A stretch of DNA of 64,000 bases from Bacillota bacterium (GTDB lineage Bacteria; Bacillota_A; Clostridia; Christensenellales; Aristaeellaceae): positions 62,001 to 126,000 of the forward strand of contig JAEZSP010000070.1 in NCBI GenBank assembly GCA_023421735.1. The letters run 5' to 3'. Both the position numbers and the translations under genes were made by a program. The notes under the pieces are model-generated. The model saw only the letters and a list, made by a program, of their open reading frames with translations. It had not been told where the DNA came from and did not search any database. Within the stretch, counting starts at the first letter, position 1. Each line of letters begins with the position of its first letter. This document shows, piece after piece, positions 16,504-24,258 of the stretch.

Positions 16504-16989
16504 TTAATTTATGGGGATGATGCGGACATCGGACGCCTGGACATCGGTTTCTGACAGGACCAGCTCCAGGATAACCGTCATATCCGCATCCGTCATATCT
16601 TTTTTTCGGATCATGACGCTCACAACGTCTTCAGACACCGCGACTGCCGCGTCCTCATAGCCGCGTGCCTTGAGGACGCCCGAAATGGTCTGTTCGATCT
16701 CCATGCGATTGACGATGTCGAGCTTGCGCGCCTGCGCCTCTGCGACGAGTTCTTCCGAGCTTGCCGGCGCGTAAATGATGTCGTCGAGCTGCGTGAGCTG
16801 CATGCTCCTGAGCTGTTCGCGCTCGAGAACAAAGGACGACAGCGCATCGACCGATTCCGCCGCATCCGAATTCGCAATCTGATTGCTGTTATCCATGCCA
16901 AACAAATCGGGGCGCACCGCAGCAACACAGCACACTGCAAGCCCGACCACGATCACGGCGTAAGTAATCCGCAATAGATACCGCTTCAT
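16504..16989 (-). CDS. spoIIIAH: Stage III sporulation protein AH (short form)
   Basis: 161 residues: one N-terminal transmembrane helix (about 5-25), a linker, then a YscJ-like ring-building domain (about 65-160) with LDIVNRMEIEQTISGVLKARGYEDAAVAVSEDVVSVMI, visible in the pieces LKARGYEDAAVAV and DVVSVMIR. SpoIIIAH in the mother-cell membrane pairs with SpoIIQ to form the feeding channel into the engulfed forespore. It is shorter than the 218-residue B. subtilis protein. It is the last sporulation gene of the operon, 2 bp after spoIIIAG. Confidence 0.88.
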   Translation of the reverse strand: MKRYLLRITYAVIVVGLAVCCVAAVRPDLFGMDNSNQIANSDAAESVDALSSFVLEREQLRSMQLTQLDDIIYAPASSEELVAEAQARKLDIVNRMEIEQTISGVLKARGYEDAAVAVSEDVVSVMIRKKDMTDADMTVILELVLSETDVQASDVRIIPIN

Positions 16990-16991
16990 GA

Positions 16992-17351
16992 CTAATCCCC
17001 CCGCATTCGCGCAATCTCAATGTCCTTCGCATCTACCCCCAGGAGCGTCTTCGCGGCGTCCGCAAGCGCGAGGTAGACGCGCATATCGTCCGCGCCTTCC
17101 GCAACGATCAGGACGCCCGTCACGTTCCCAGCCTCCGTCTGCGCGATCATGACGCGCACGTCGCCCGCGCCCGCAACCTGCGATAGCGTCGATTCCATGC
17201 GCCGTTCAAGCGCGGTCGAAACGGCGCCGTTCTCCGCGTTCTTTCCCTGATTTTGCGTCCAGAAGAGAATGGCAAGCGCAATCAGCAGGATGAGCGCCAG
17301 ATATTCTACTTTGCGCGCGCCGCGCAGGCTGTCCATGAATTTTGAAAGCAT
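16992..17351 (-). CDS. spoIIIAG: Stage III sporulation protein AG (short form)
   Basis: 119 residues with one transmembrane helix near 15-33 and a small extracytoplasmic part with LERRMESTLSQVAGAGDVRVMI and VLIVAEGADDMRVYLALADAAKTLLGVDAKDIEI, matching the SpoIIIAG pattern in pieces such as LSQVAGAGDVRVM. SpoIIIAG builds a large ring in the intermembrane space of the forespore channel. It is about half the B. subtilis length (229), lacking the variable insertion that separates the two parts of the ring domain. Gene order (AF-AG-AH) supports the call. Confidence 0.85.
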   Translation of the reverse strand: MLSKFMDSLRGARKVEYLALILLIALAILFWTQNQGKNAENGAVSTALERRMESTLSQVAGAGDVRVMIAQTEAGNVTGVLIVAEGADDMRVYLALADAAKTLLGVDAKDIEIARMRGD

Positions 17352-17354
17352 ACT

Positions 17355-17537
17355 TCACCCCGTAAGTTTCAGAATCGCGGCCAACATCGCAAGAACGCTT
17401 GCGACGGCGCACAGACCGGCCACGAGGCGCGCGCCCTGACCGGCGTCGGAGTCCGGGGCGGCCAGTTCCGCTGCGGAAGCGAACGCCGCCACCGCGACAA
17501 TGGTATAAATGAGCCCGCCGACATCCCCGGTGGTCAT
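17355..17537 (-). CDS. spoIIIAF: Truncated SpoIIIAF: membrane hairpin only
   Basis: 60 residues starting MTTGDVGGLIYTIV at 17537, overlapping the spoIIIAE stop by four bases (ATGA). It has two hydrophobic segments (about 8-25 and 35-56) and ends IKLTG-like (AAILKLTG), aligning with the first 55 residues of SpoIIIAF. The soluble ring-building domain that makes up the rest of the 206-residue B. subtilis protein is missing, and spoIIIAG starts 4 bp downstream, so no coding room remains. An in-frame upstream extension to 17750 is out-of-phase spoIIIAE sequence. Position and topology make the assignment reasonably firm. Confidence 0.7.
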   Translation of the reverse strand: MTTGDVGGLIYTIVAVAAFASAAELAAPDSDAGQGARLVAGLCAVASVLAMLAAILKLTG

Positions 17538-18613
17538 CGCAGTATGCCCCTTCCCGCGTTGATCGCGGCGCCCGTCATCACAAGCGCAAGCATGACCGCG
17601 ACCATCGTAATCGTGAGAAGCATCGAAATCACGTCCGCAAAGCGGGATACGACGCCGGAGATGGCCGCATCCGAGACCGGCATCGCAACCGCGTTTGCAA
17701 GGCGGATGGCAAAAAGCGTTGCCGCAAGTTTGATGATCGGCGCGCCGCATGCCGCAACGACGATCAGCATGCCGGTCAGTCCGGAGGCGGATTTCACCAG
17801 AAGCACACTTGAGAGCGCGGCATCCAGCGAATCCGCGATGTCGCCCCCAATGACCGGAATCAGGTTGTCGACCGCGTAGCGCGCCGTGCGCACAGCCGCC
17901 GAATCATAGCTCGCGCCGAGCATTCCCTGCACGGTCAAAAGACCGACGAACAGCGCAAGCAGTATTCCCGCGCCCCACATGGTGACGGACTTCAGCAGTG
18001 CGAAGATGCCGTCGAGGCGCAGCGCCGAGGAAAACGCGGCAGCGCACGCAAGTGCGCACGCGGCAGAGGCGAGAAAAATGCCCCAATCGCCCAGCACATC
18101 CACGATGATCTTCCCGGCCAGCGCGGTCATCGGCGAAATGAGCGCAGCGGTCGACGTCGCTCCTGCGAGCGCGGTCAGTGCGGTCAAAACGGGAAGCACG
18201 GCGTTTGTGACGGCTGAAATCTGGGAAAGGAGAGCGCGTGATATGGCAAGCGCATCCGTCATGATGGACGTAAACGTAAGCGCACACACCATCGCGCAAA
18301 GGAAGATCGCTACCCGCGCGGTCTTCCCCGCCGCCTGCCGAATCACCGCCGCGATGATGAGCGGCATGAGAAACGCCGAAAAAACCGAGGCGAGCCGGGC
18401 AAGCGCCTGATCCCGCAATCCCGCGAGCAGATCGGGGATGGTGTCCGCATCAAAGAACGTCTCTCCGGAGGCGAGTTTCAGGATGGTCTCCTTTACGGAG
18501 ATACCGCTGTTCGCCGCATCCGCGGCAGTTTGAAATTCGGACAGATCGACGGCGTTTACGATGCCATTGACATCCTCGGCGCAGGCGGCGTACGAAAGAA
18601 GGAGCATTGCCAT
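17534..18613 (-). CDS. spoIIIAE: Stage III sporulation protein AE
   Basis: 359 residues. A signal-peptide-like N-terminus ends around AACAED, followed by an extracytoplasmic stretch and about eight hydrophobic helices, as expected for SpoIIIAE, a polytopic member of the mother-cell-to-forespore channel complex. Conserved stretches include SALRLDGIFALLKS, PVIGGDIADSLDAAL and FADVISMLLTI. The ATG at 18613 overlaps the spoIIIAD stop (TAATG). A much longer in-frame extension upstream is spoIIIAB/AC/AD sequence in another phase and is rejected. It is coupled to spoIIIAF downstream by ATGA. Confidence 0.9.
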   Translation of the reverse strand: MAMLLLSYAACAEDVNGIVNAVDLSEFQTAADAANSGISVKETILKLASGETFFDADTIPDLLAGLRDQALARLASVFSAFLMPLIIAAVIRQAAGKTARVAIFLCAMVCALTFTSIMTDALAISRALLSQISAVTNAVLPVLTALTALAGATSTAALISPMTALAGKIIVDVLGDWGIFLASAACALACAAAFSSALRLDGIFALLKSVTMWGAGILLALFVGLLTVQGMLGASYDSAAVRTARYAVDNLIPVIGGDIADSLDAALSSVLLVKSASGLTGMLIVVAACGAPIIKLAATLFAIRLANAVAMPVSDAAISGVVSRFADVISMLLTITMVAVMLALVMTGAAINAGRGILR

Positions 18614-18999
18614 TACAACACAAGCGAGGATACGCGCGAGAGAATTTCCGTAATGAGCGGTACCGCCATGGCGAGAAGCGCCAGTCGCGCACCGAGCTGA
18701 ATCCGCCCGGCGAGCGCGGACTCCCCGGCATCCTGACAGACCTGTGCCGCAAACTCCGCGATGATCGAGATACCACAGGCGCGCAGCATGATTTTTACGC
18801 TCGTCTGTGCGACGCCCGCCGCATCTGCGAGGGTTGATAGCGTTGAAATCGCCGTTTTGAAATCCGGCAGCATGATCCCAACCGCCGCGATCCCCGTCGC
18901 AATCGCAACCCCGAGCGAGAGCTCCGGATGCTGCTGTTTGAGAACCGCGCAGATCAACGCGCCCGCGACGCAGAGGAGCGCTGCGTATATCGCATTCAC
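18613..18999 (-). CDS. spoIIIAD: Stage III sporulation protein AD
   Basis: 128 residues with four hydrophobic helices, matching SpoIIIAD: a short N-terminus, then LKQQHPELSLGVAIATGIA, visible as HPELSLGVAIA, and MLRACGISIIAEFAAQVCQDAGESALAGRI in pieces such as GISIIAEFAAQVCQDAGE. Integral membrane part of the SpoIIIA-SpoIIQ channel required for late forespore gene expression. It follows spoIIIAC by 6 bp and couples to spoIIIAE by one base. Confidence 0.93.
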   Translation of the reverse strand: MNAIYAALLCVAGALICAVLKQQHPELSLGVAIATGIAAVGIMLPDFKTAISTLSTLADAAGVAQTSVKIMLRACGISIIAEFAAQVCQDAGESALAGRIQLGARLALLAMAVPLITEILSRVSSLVL

Positions 19000-19005
19000 G
19001 CGGCA

Positions 19006-19203
19006 TCAGTAGAGCTGAAAAACTTCGCGCACTTGGCCGAAGAAATCGCTCAGCATGTTGACGACCATGAGGAGCACGATGACAAGACCCGCAAGCGTCG
19101 CAAGCATTGCAATGTCCTCTCGCTCGGCGCGTTTGAGCACTTGCGAGACCACAGACGTCAATACCCCGATGGCCGCAATCTTGAATACGAAATCGATATC
19201 CAT
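19006..19203 (-). CDS. spoIIIAC: Stage III sporulation protein AC
   Basis: 65 residues with two transmembrane helices. VFKIAAIGVLTSVVSQVLK followed by ERED and a C-terminal VNMLSDFFGQVREVF is the normal SpoIIIAC sequence. It is a small integral component of the SpoIIIA complex in the mother-cell membrane. Length equals the family norm. It sits 15 bp after spoIIIAB and 6 bp before spoIIIAD. Confidence 0.95.
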   Translation of the reverse strand: MDIDFVFKIAAIGVLTSVVSQVLKRAEREDIAMLATLAGLVIVLLMVVNMLSDFFGQVREVFQLY

Positions 19204-19217
19204 GTGCGCCTCCTTTT

Positions 19218-19736
19218 TCAGATAAACCCGATGACGACTGCGACGCCGGCGAGCGCGCCGAGGGTCGTGTAAAGTCTGAGACGATCCGCGCTGTCCTTGC
19301 GTACACCGTCTTCCAAGCGTCCGAGCGACTTGATCGCGGCGTCGAAAATCGCCTTGTGCTCACTGCGCCCTGCGGAGCCGAGGGCGTCAAAAAAGGCGTC
19401 AAGCGTTTCAAAATCGTCCGTTTGAAGACTGTCGAGATGGCCACCACGCTTCATCTCCCGCTCTCGCAGCTTTTGCCAAGCCTCCCGCGCGCCGCAGCCG
19501 CGCATGAGAAGTCCCGTTTCCCGCAGCGCATATGCCTGCGATTTTTCCAGCGCGGCATTGAGCGGCAGAAGCCTGTCCAGCATATGCACCTTCAACATCT
19601 GAAGGCCATCCATCATTTCTGCGAGCAATCGCGCACGCCGGACGTTCCCCTTTGCGAAGGCGCGACCGATCAGCGCGCAGCATACGATCGAAATCGCGCT
19701 GAAAGCGAGCTTCAGGCTCAAGATATCGCCTCCCAA
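19218..19736 (-). CDS. spoIIIAB: Stage III sporulation protein AB
   Basis: 172 residues. An N-terminal hydrophobic helix (about 8-27), a helical middle with [16 protein letters not shown], and a C-terminal helix ([18 protein letters not shown]) give the usual SpoIIIAB topology, which resembles type II secretion GspF domains. It is thought to work with the ATPase SpoIIIAA. The start overlaps the end of spoIIIAA by 19 bp. Sequence is typical in length for Clostridia. Confidence 0.92.
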   Translation of the reverse strand: MGGDILSLKLAFSAISIVCCALIGRAFAKGNVRRARLLAEMMDGLQMLKVHMLDRLLPLNAALEKSQAYALRETGLLMRGCGAREAWQKLREREMKRGGHLDSLQTDDFETLDAFFDALGSAGRSEHKAIFDAAIKSLGRLEDGVRKDSADRLRLYTTLGALAGVAVVIGFI

Positions 19737-20569
19737 TGTTTTGTTTGGGCGACCATCCCCGGTTTCGGACCGAGCAGTATGCCCAGCGAAAATGCACCTT
19801 CTCCGATAATCCGCGCGACGCTTGTCATGAGGCGTGTGGGATCGAGCGAAGCGCCGTGTGCGGATGCGACGATCACGATCCCGCAGCGTGCCGCCTCGAG
19901 AACCGCGTCGGCGTCTCCCGGCGCGCCCAGCTCGTCCGTTACCACGACATCCGGAGAAAGCGCCCGCACCGCCATCATGAGTGCCGTCTGTTTTTTACAC
20001 ATCGAAAATACGTCGGTCCGGGGGCCGACATCGAGGGTGGGAACGCCGTCTTTGCAGGCGGCGATCTCCCCCCGTTCGTCGACCAGGCACACGCGCTTTC
20101 CGCGCTCCGAAAGGAGCCGCGCGAGGTCCCGGAGCATTGTCGTCTTGCCAAGGCCGGGCGGCGAGACGATGAGAGTGCCTTCGGATGCTTCCACCTGCGG
20201 GAGAATTCCGTCCGCGCAGCCCTTCATTTCCCGCGCAACGCGGATGGCGATCGAGCCGATGTCCGAGACGGATTTCACCCTTCCGTCCAGGCTCGACACC
20301 ATGCCGCAGACACCCGCGCGGCTTCCATCGGGCAGCGTGAAAAAGCCATTTGCCAACTCGTCCTCGCACGCGTACAAGCTGTAGCCCATGAGAAATTGAA
20401 CCGTCTCCCGGAATGCCCGCGCATCGAGGCGTCCGCACAGCCGATCCGTCCCGTCGATCGCCACAAGCTGTACGGGTCCATTTGCCCTGAGCCGCACCTC
20501 GCAGAGCCTTTGTCCCATCCGCTCCGCTTCCGCGCGCACATCCGGTTTCAGAAACCCCAAGTCGAGCAT
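19718..20569 (-). CDS. spoIIIAA: Stage III sporulation protein AA (secretion-type ATPase)
   Basis: 283 residues. The C-terminal RecA-like ATPase has Walker [14 protein letters not shown] near 150, [24 protein letters not shown] and Walker [10 protein letters not shown]. SpoIIIAA is related to secretion ATPases of the VirB11/GspE type and is thought to power or gate the forespore channel. The ATG at 20569 has GGGAGGTGG 5 bp upstream; an in-frame extension of 17 codons upstream has no SD. First gene of the spoIIIAA-AH operon, divergent from the GH4 gene. It should be under the mother-cell factor sigma-E by analogy with B. subtilis. Confidence 0.95.
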   Translation of the reverse strand: MLDLGFLKPDVRAEAERMGQRLCEVRLRANGPVQLVAIDGTDRLCGRLDARAFRETVQFLMGYSLYACEDELANGFFTLPDGSRAGVCGMVSSLDGRVKSVSDIGSIAIRVAREMKGCADGILPQVEASEGTLIVSPPGLGKTTMLRDLARLLSERGKRVCLVDERGEIAACKDGVPTLDVGPRTDVFSMCKKQTALMMAVRALSPDVVVTDELGAPGDADAVLEAARCGIVIVASAHGASLDPTRLMTSVARIIGEGAFSLGILLGPKPGMVAQTKHWEAIS

Positions 20570-20589
20570 CGTCCACCTCCCGGCAAGAA

Positions 20590-20620
20590 AATATATGCCC
20601 CCATTATCCTGTCTATCCAC
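20590..20620 (-). promoter_or_regulatory. Possible sigma-E-type promoter of the spoIIIA operon
   Basis: On the minus strand CATATATT (20590-20597) resembles the sigma-E -10 consensus CATACAnT at six of eight bases, with a weak GGATAGA-like -35 about 14 bp upstream. Expected by analogy only; weak match. Confidence 0.25.
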
Positions 20621-20630
20621 CGATTGTCTA

Positions 20631-20658
20631 TTGAATTGTCCCGCAAAGCTGGTATAAT
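20631..20658 (+). promoter_or_regulatory. Sigma-A-type promoter of the GH4 gene
   Basis: TTGAAT (20631-20636) and a perfect TATAAT (20653-20658) have a 16-bp spacer, 34 bp before the ATG at 20693. GGGAGG follows at the ribosome binding site. Confidence 0.6.
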
Positions 20659-20692
20659 GGGTTCGATTACGAACATATGGGAGGTTTCAGTC

Positions 20693-22012
20693 ATGCCAAG
20701 AAAGATCGCATTCATTGGCGCGGGGAGCTTCGGATTCACCCGTGGGCTCGTGCGCGACATTCTGACATTTCCGGCGTTTTCAGACGCCACGATCGCGCTC
20801 ATGGACGTAAACCCCGAGAGGCTTGCCTACATCAAGCGCGCGGTTGAGCGGATCGTTGCGGAGGGACAGTATCCCGCAACCGTCGTTGCGACGACAAGCC
20901 GCAAAGAGGCGCTCACGGGCGCGGACGGCGTTTTGTGCACCATCCTTGCGGGCGAACTGAACGTCTGGCAGCACGACATCCTCATCCCAAAGAAATACGG
21001 CGTGGATACAAACGTGGGCGATACGCGCGGCCCGAGCGGCATCTTCCGCTACCTGCGCACCATCAACCCCATGCTCGAAATTGCCGCCGACATCGACCGT
21101 TACTGCCCCGATGCGGTTTTCCTCAATTATACAAACCCCATGGCGATGCTTTGCAGAACCATTCAGGGCGCTTATCCGAAGATGCTGACTTCCGGCCTGT
21201 GCCACTCCGTGCAGGGCACCGCCGCCATGCTGGCAGAGTGGGCCGGCGCCAAGGAAGGCGAGTACGAATATACGTGCGCAGGCATCAACCATCAGGCGTT
21301 TTACACCGAGTTTCTCGTGAACGGCAAGGACGCATATCCGGCGATCAGGAAGGCGATTACCGAGAACGAGGAGATTTATAAGAAGGAAATCGTTCGCAAC
21401 GAGATGTTCCTCGCGCTGGGCTATTACGTCACGGAGTCCTCCGGACATAACAGCGAGTACAACTGGTGGTTCAGAAAGCGACCCGATCTCATCGAGAAGT
21501 ACTGCCTGCCGGGCACAGGCTGGAACCCGGGCGCGTACGCATACATCCTCAATGAATATAAAAACCGCGAGACGAGCTGGAAGAGCGACATTGAAAAGTG
21601 GCTCACCGAGCCGTTTGATCTCACGCGTGGGCATGAGTACGCGGCATACATCTTCAACGCCATCTTCGGCGACGGCACGCTTTTCAAGTTCAACGGCAAC
21701 GTGCGCAACTGGGGCCTGATCGACAATCTACCCGAAGGCTGCTGCGTCGAGGTGCCGGTACTGGCATCCAAGCGCGGACTCGAACCCATCCACGTGGGCA
21801 AGATGCCGCCGCAATGCGCGCTTCTGTCCGGTACATCCGCGCAGATCGAGGAGCTGGTCGTCGAAGGCTCCCTCGCGGGCGACAAGGAAATGATCTATCA
21901 GGCGATCTGTTATGATCCGCTCACAGCGGCCGTACTGAGCCTGAACGAAATCCGTTCCATGGTCGACGAAATGTTCGAACAGAACAAGGAATGGCTGACG
22001 CAATTTAAGTAG
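20693..22012 (+). CDS. GH4-family alpha-glycosidase (MelA/LplD-type), NAD- and Mn-dependent
   Basis: 439 residues. The N-terminal Rossmann fold has [20 protein letters not shown], then DVNPERL for NAD contact. [12 protein letters not shown], the metal ligand Cys170 in LCHSVQGT and His200 in [10 protein letters not shown] match GH4 enzymes, which use NAD, Mn and an oxidation-elimination mechanism. GLCHS rather than a phosphate-binding motif places it with alpha-galactosidase, alpha-glucuronidase or related non-phospho enzymes, but the substrate is not certain. No signal peptide, so cytoplasmic. Monocistronic, with its own promoter, divergent from spoIIIA; the IS3 remnant follows. Confidence 0.88.
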   Translation: MPRKIAFIGAGSFGFTRGLVRDILTFPAFSDATIALMDVNPERLAYIKRAVERIVAEGQYPATVVATTSRKEALTGADGVLCTILAGELNVWQHDILIPKKYGVDTNVGDTRGPSGIFRYLRTINPMLEIAADIDRYCPDAVFLNYTNPMAMLCRTIQGAYPKMLTSGLCHSVQGTAAMLAEWAGAKEGEYEYTCAGINHQAFYTEFLVNGKDAYPAIRKAITENEEIYKKEIVRNEMFLALGYYVTESSGHNSEYNWWFRKRPDLIEKYCLPGTGWNPGAYAYILNEYKNRETSWKSDIEKWLTEPFDLTRGHEYAAYIFNAIFGDGTLFKFNGNVRNWGLIDNLPEGCCVEVPVLASKRGLEPIHVGKMPPQCALLSGTSAQIEELVVEGSLAGDKEMIYQAICYDPLTAAVLSLNEIRSMVDEMFEQNKEWLTQFK

Positions 22013-22211
22013 GGCTGTACCGCACGGAAAATCACTCCGGCGTCCTCAACCGCCCCGTCAAGTAGACAGATAAAAAAAGACAGGTGATCGGACCTCGCGC
22101 AAGCGGGGTCCAACTTTATGCGATATATTCATGAAACAGACGATACGGCATAGGCGCGAGGCAATCAAACCTTCTGTGCCTACGTTCATTGCAGATGTGA
22201 ATTTTGGATTG

Positions 22212-22620
22212 TCAACACCAAATCGGACAGAAATGACAAGGGACAGGTCTTTTAAGCTCGGCCAGGGACATGTATCCCGACGTACCGTGCAGTCGGACGT
22301 TGTTGAACCATTGCATATAGCCCGCCAGTTCCAGCAGCAACTGCTCGATCGTGCCAAAGTGCCGGGAGGAAACGAACCCCGCCTTAAACATCTTGAACGT
22401 TGATTCCGCTACCACGCTGCCTATGGGCACCCCTTCATGCTCAGCGAACGGCTGATCTGGAAGCTGTCGAGCCGTTCGTCGATCAGACCATCGTCGAACT
22501 CGCTGCCCCACTGATAAGGAACATCCGGATTAAAGAGGCATTCTTTCACCGTTGAAAACGCCATGTGTACCAGTTCTGCGTTCTTGTACGGAACCCCGCG
22601 CCGCGATGATGGTTTCCCTT
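22212..22620 (-). pseudogene. IS3-family transposase remnant, frameshifted and truncated
   Basis: The minus strand encodes the C-terminus of an IS3 ORFB integrase: VAESTFKMFKAGF contains the last Glu of the DDE triad, followed by FGTIEQLLLELAGYMQWFNNVRLHG and TSGYMSLAELK. The preceding piece GSEFDDGLIDERLDSFQIS continuing to RSLSMKGCP is in a different frame, so an indel near 22425 breaks the gene; the upstream Asp residues and ORFA are absent or unrecognisable. It is inactive. It marks a past insertion between the GH4 gene and rpe. Confidence 0.8.
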
Positions 22621-22693
22621 TGTTCTTGACACAGCATGGCTCTTGCTTCCCCTGCCTTATTTGCCATGCTGATATTTTTGTGAAGTGCTCCAG

Positions 22694-22725
22694 ACTCCGT
22701 CCACGACAGAAGCGATGGACGGAGT
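22694..22725 (-). terminator. Hairpin directly after rpe
   Basis: Perfect 10-bp arms ACTCCGTCCA/TGGACGGAGT begin 2 bp beyond the rpe stop on the minus strand. The following sequence is not T-rich, so it may act as an RNA 3' end stabiliser or a weak terminator for the long yicC-rpe operon. Confidence 0.5.
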
Positions 22726-22726
22726 A

Positions 22727-23371
22727 CTAGAGCGCGTGCAGCGCATTGACAAACGCTTTTGCATCCTTCGCTCCATAAAGCGCGCTGCCGGCGACGAGAA
22801 GCTTCGCGCCGTTGTTGACGATCTCAACCGCCGTTTCGGTGTTGACCCCACCGTCCACCTCGATGATGGCCGGGCTGCCCGCAGCATCGATCATTTTTTT
22901 GATGACAGTGATCTTGTCAACCGCCGCCGGGATGAGCTTCTGCCCGCCGAAACCGGGATTGACGGTCATCACAAGCACAAGATCGACATCCCCGATGACG
23001 TATTTGAGGCACGACGGATCCGTCGCGGGATTCAGGGACACGCCCGCCTTGCAACCGGCCGCATGAATCTGCTGGATCGCACGGTGCAGATGATGCGTCG
23101 CTTCCGCATGCACGGTGATGATTTCGGCGCCCGCGTCGGCGAAATCGCCGATGTATTTTTCGGGCTCCACGATCATCAGATGCGCATCCAGCGGAAGCGA
23201 GCAGCGCGAAGCCGCTTTTAGTATCCCCGGCCCGAACGTAATATTCGGGACAAACCGCCCATCCATGACGTCGAAGTGCAGATAATCCGCGCCCGCATCC
23301 GCCATGCGCTCGATCTCTTCGCCAAACTTCAGATAATCCGCCGCGAGAAGCGACGCCGCAACTTTAATCAT
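22727..23371 (-). CDS. rpe: Ribulose-phosphate 3-epimerase
   Basis: 214 residues, TIM barrel. VAASLLAADYLKFGEEI at the start, DYLHFDVMDGRFVPNITFGP with metal-binding His and catalytic Asp, DAHLMIVEPEKYI, VMTVNPGFGGQKLIP and IEVDGGVNTETA are all canonical. It interconverts ribulose-5-phosphate and xylulose-5-phosphate in the pentose phosphate pathway. It overlaps rsgA by 8 bp and is the last gene of the housekeeping operon. The prkC-rsgA-rpe order is conserved in Bacillota; the thiN usually found next is missing, replaced by the IS3 remnant. Stop codon TAG. Confidence 0.97.
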   Translation of the reverse strand: MIKVAASLLAADYLKFGEEIERMADAGADYLHFDVMDGRFVPNITFGPGILKAASRCSLPLDAHLMIVEPEKYIGDFADAGAEIITVHAEATHHLHRAIQQIHAAGCKAGVSLNPATDPSCLKYVIGDVDLVLVMTVNPGFGGQKLIPAAVDKITVIKKMIDAAGSPAIIEVDGGVNTETAVEIVNNGAKLLVAGSALYGAKDAKAFVNALHAL

Positions 23372-24257
23372 ATCTGTCCCTCCACCGTATTTTCATCTCG
23401 CCGAGCAACTCCACATAACGCGCATGCCGCCGGGCGTCGATCGCACCGTCTTTCACGGCCTGGAGTGCCGCGCACTTCGGCTCCGAGGCATGCATGCAGG
23501 GCTGGAAAAAACACTGCCCCTCGTACTCCGCAAATTCCGGATAGTGCTCCTTAATCGTCTCCGGCTCGACAAGCGGGGTTTCGAGCAGGCTGAAGCCAGG
23601 CGTGTCCAGGACCATCCCGCCGCCCGGAACGGGAATCAGCTCGCAATGGCGCGTGGTGTTTTTTCCGCGCTCGATTTTTTGGGAAATTGCGCCCGTCTCA
23701 AGCTTGAATCCATACATCGCGTTGATAAGCGAGGATTTGCCCGCGCCGGACTGGCCCGCAAGAGCGTGCTTTTTCCCCGCCAGCGACGAGCGCAGTTCTG
23801 CAACCCCTTCCCCCGTCCGCGCACATACGGCGACGGGATATACGCCCGCGCGCGCATACTGCGTGAGAAGGCCCTTGGTGCCCTCCGGGTCAAGGTCCGT
23901 TTTGTTGATCGCCAGCCGGGGCTCAATGTCTGCAAGGCGGGCATTCAGGATCAACCGATCGATCATAGCGAGGTCGGGATCAGGCGCCGCCGCCGCCATC
24001 ACGATCAAAATCGCGTCGATGTTCGCAACCGGCGGCCGGACGAGCGCGTTTTTTCGCGTGTCGATGGATAAAATCCATCCATCGTCCTCCCCTTCGCCGG
24101 GCGTCATCTCCACCTCGTCGCCCACCATGGGCTTCATCCGCTCGCGCCGAATCTTTCCCTGTGCGCGCAGCGTATATATTTCGCCGTCCTCAGCGCGTGC
24201 ATAATAGAAACCGCCGATTCCCTTTAAGATCGTTCCCCGCAAATAATGATCCCCCAT
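23364..24257 (-). CDS. rsgA: Ribosome small subunit GTPase RsgA
   Basis: 297 residues. An N-terminal OB fold precedes a circularly permuted GTPase with motif order G4-G1-G3: AINKTDLD, GQSGAGKSSLINAM, then LDTPGF. The C-terminal zinc site is the Cys-x4-Cys-x-His-x5-Cys pattern in GQCFFQPCMHASEPKC. RsgA checks late 30S subunit assembly. The ATG at 24257 starts 1 bp after the prkC stop; a TTG three codons upstream overlaps prkC and lacks an SD. It overlaps rpe by 8 bp. Confidence 0.95.
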   Translation of the reverse strand: MGDHYLRGTILKGIGGFYYARAEDGEIYTLRAQGKIRRERMKPMVGDEVEMTPGEGEDDGWILSIDTRKNALVRPPVANIDAILIVMAAAAPDPDLAMIDRLILNARLADIEPRLAINKTDLDPEGTKGLLTQYARAGVYPVAVCARTGEGVAELRSSLAGKKHALAGQSGAGKSSLINAMYGFKLETGAISQKIERGKNTTRHCELIPVPGGGMVLDTPGFSLLETPLVEPETIKEHYPEFAEYEGQCFFQPCMHASEPKCAALQAVKDGAIDARRHARYVELLGEMKIRWRDRYD

Positions 24258-24258
24258 C

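Larger units (their letters stand above)
22013..22726. other. 714-bp intergenic region with IS3 remnant
   Basis: It holds the broken transposase listed separately (22212 to about 22620, minus), a hairpin at 22090-22111 with a GCAA tetraloop and nearly perfect 9-bp arms, an AGACAGATAAAAAAAGACAG stretch near 22056 that may be an IS end, and a hairpin after rpe. A plus-strand reading frame at 22131-22403 is antisense to the transposase and is not considered a gene. Confidence 0.6.

Noticed and set aside
17537..17750. Longer start for SpoIIIAF in the same frame
   Set aside because: The extension overlaps spoIIIAE out of phase, is Cys/His/Arg-rich and lacks an SD, while the ATG at 17537 forms an ATGA overlap.
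22131..22403. A 90-codon plus-strand frame in the IS region
   Set aside because: It is antisense to the IS3 transposase remnant, whose minus-strand reading carries recognisable integrase sequence.
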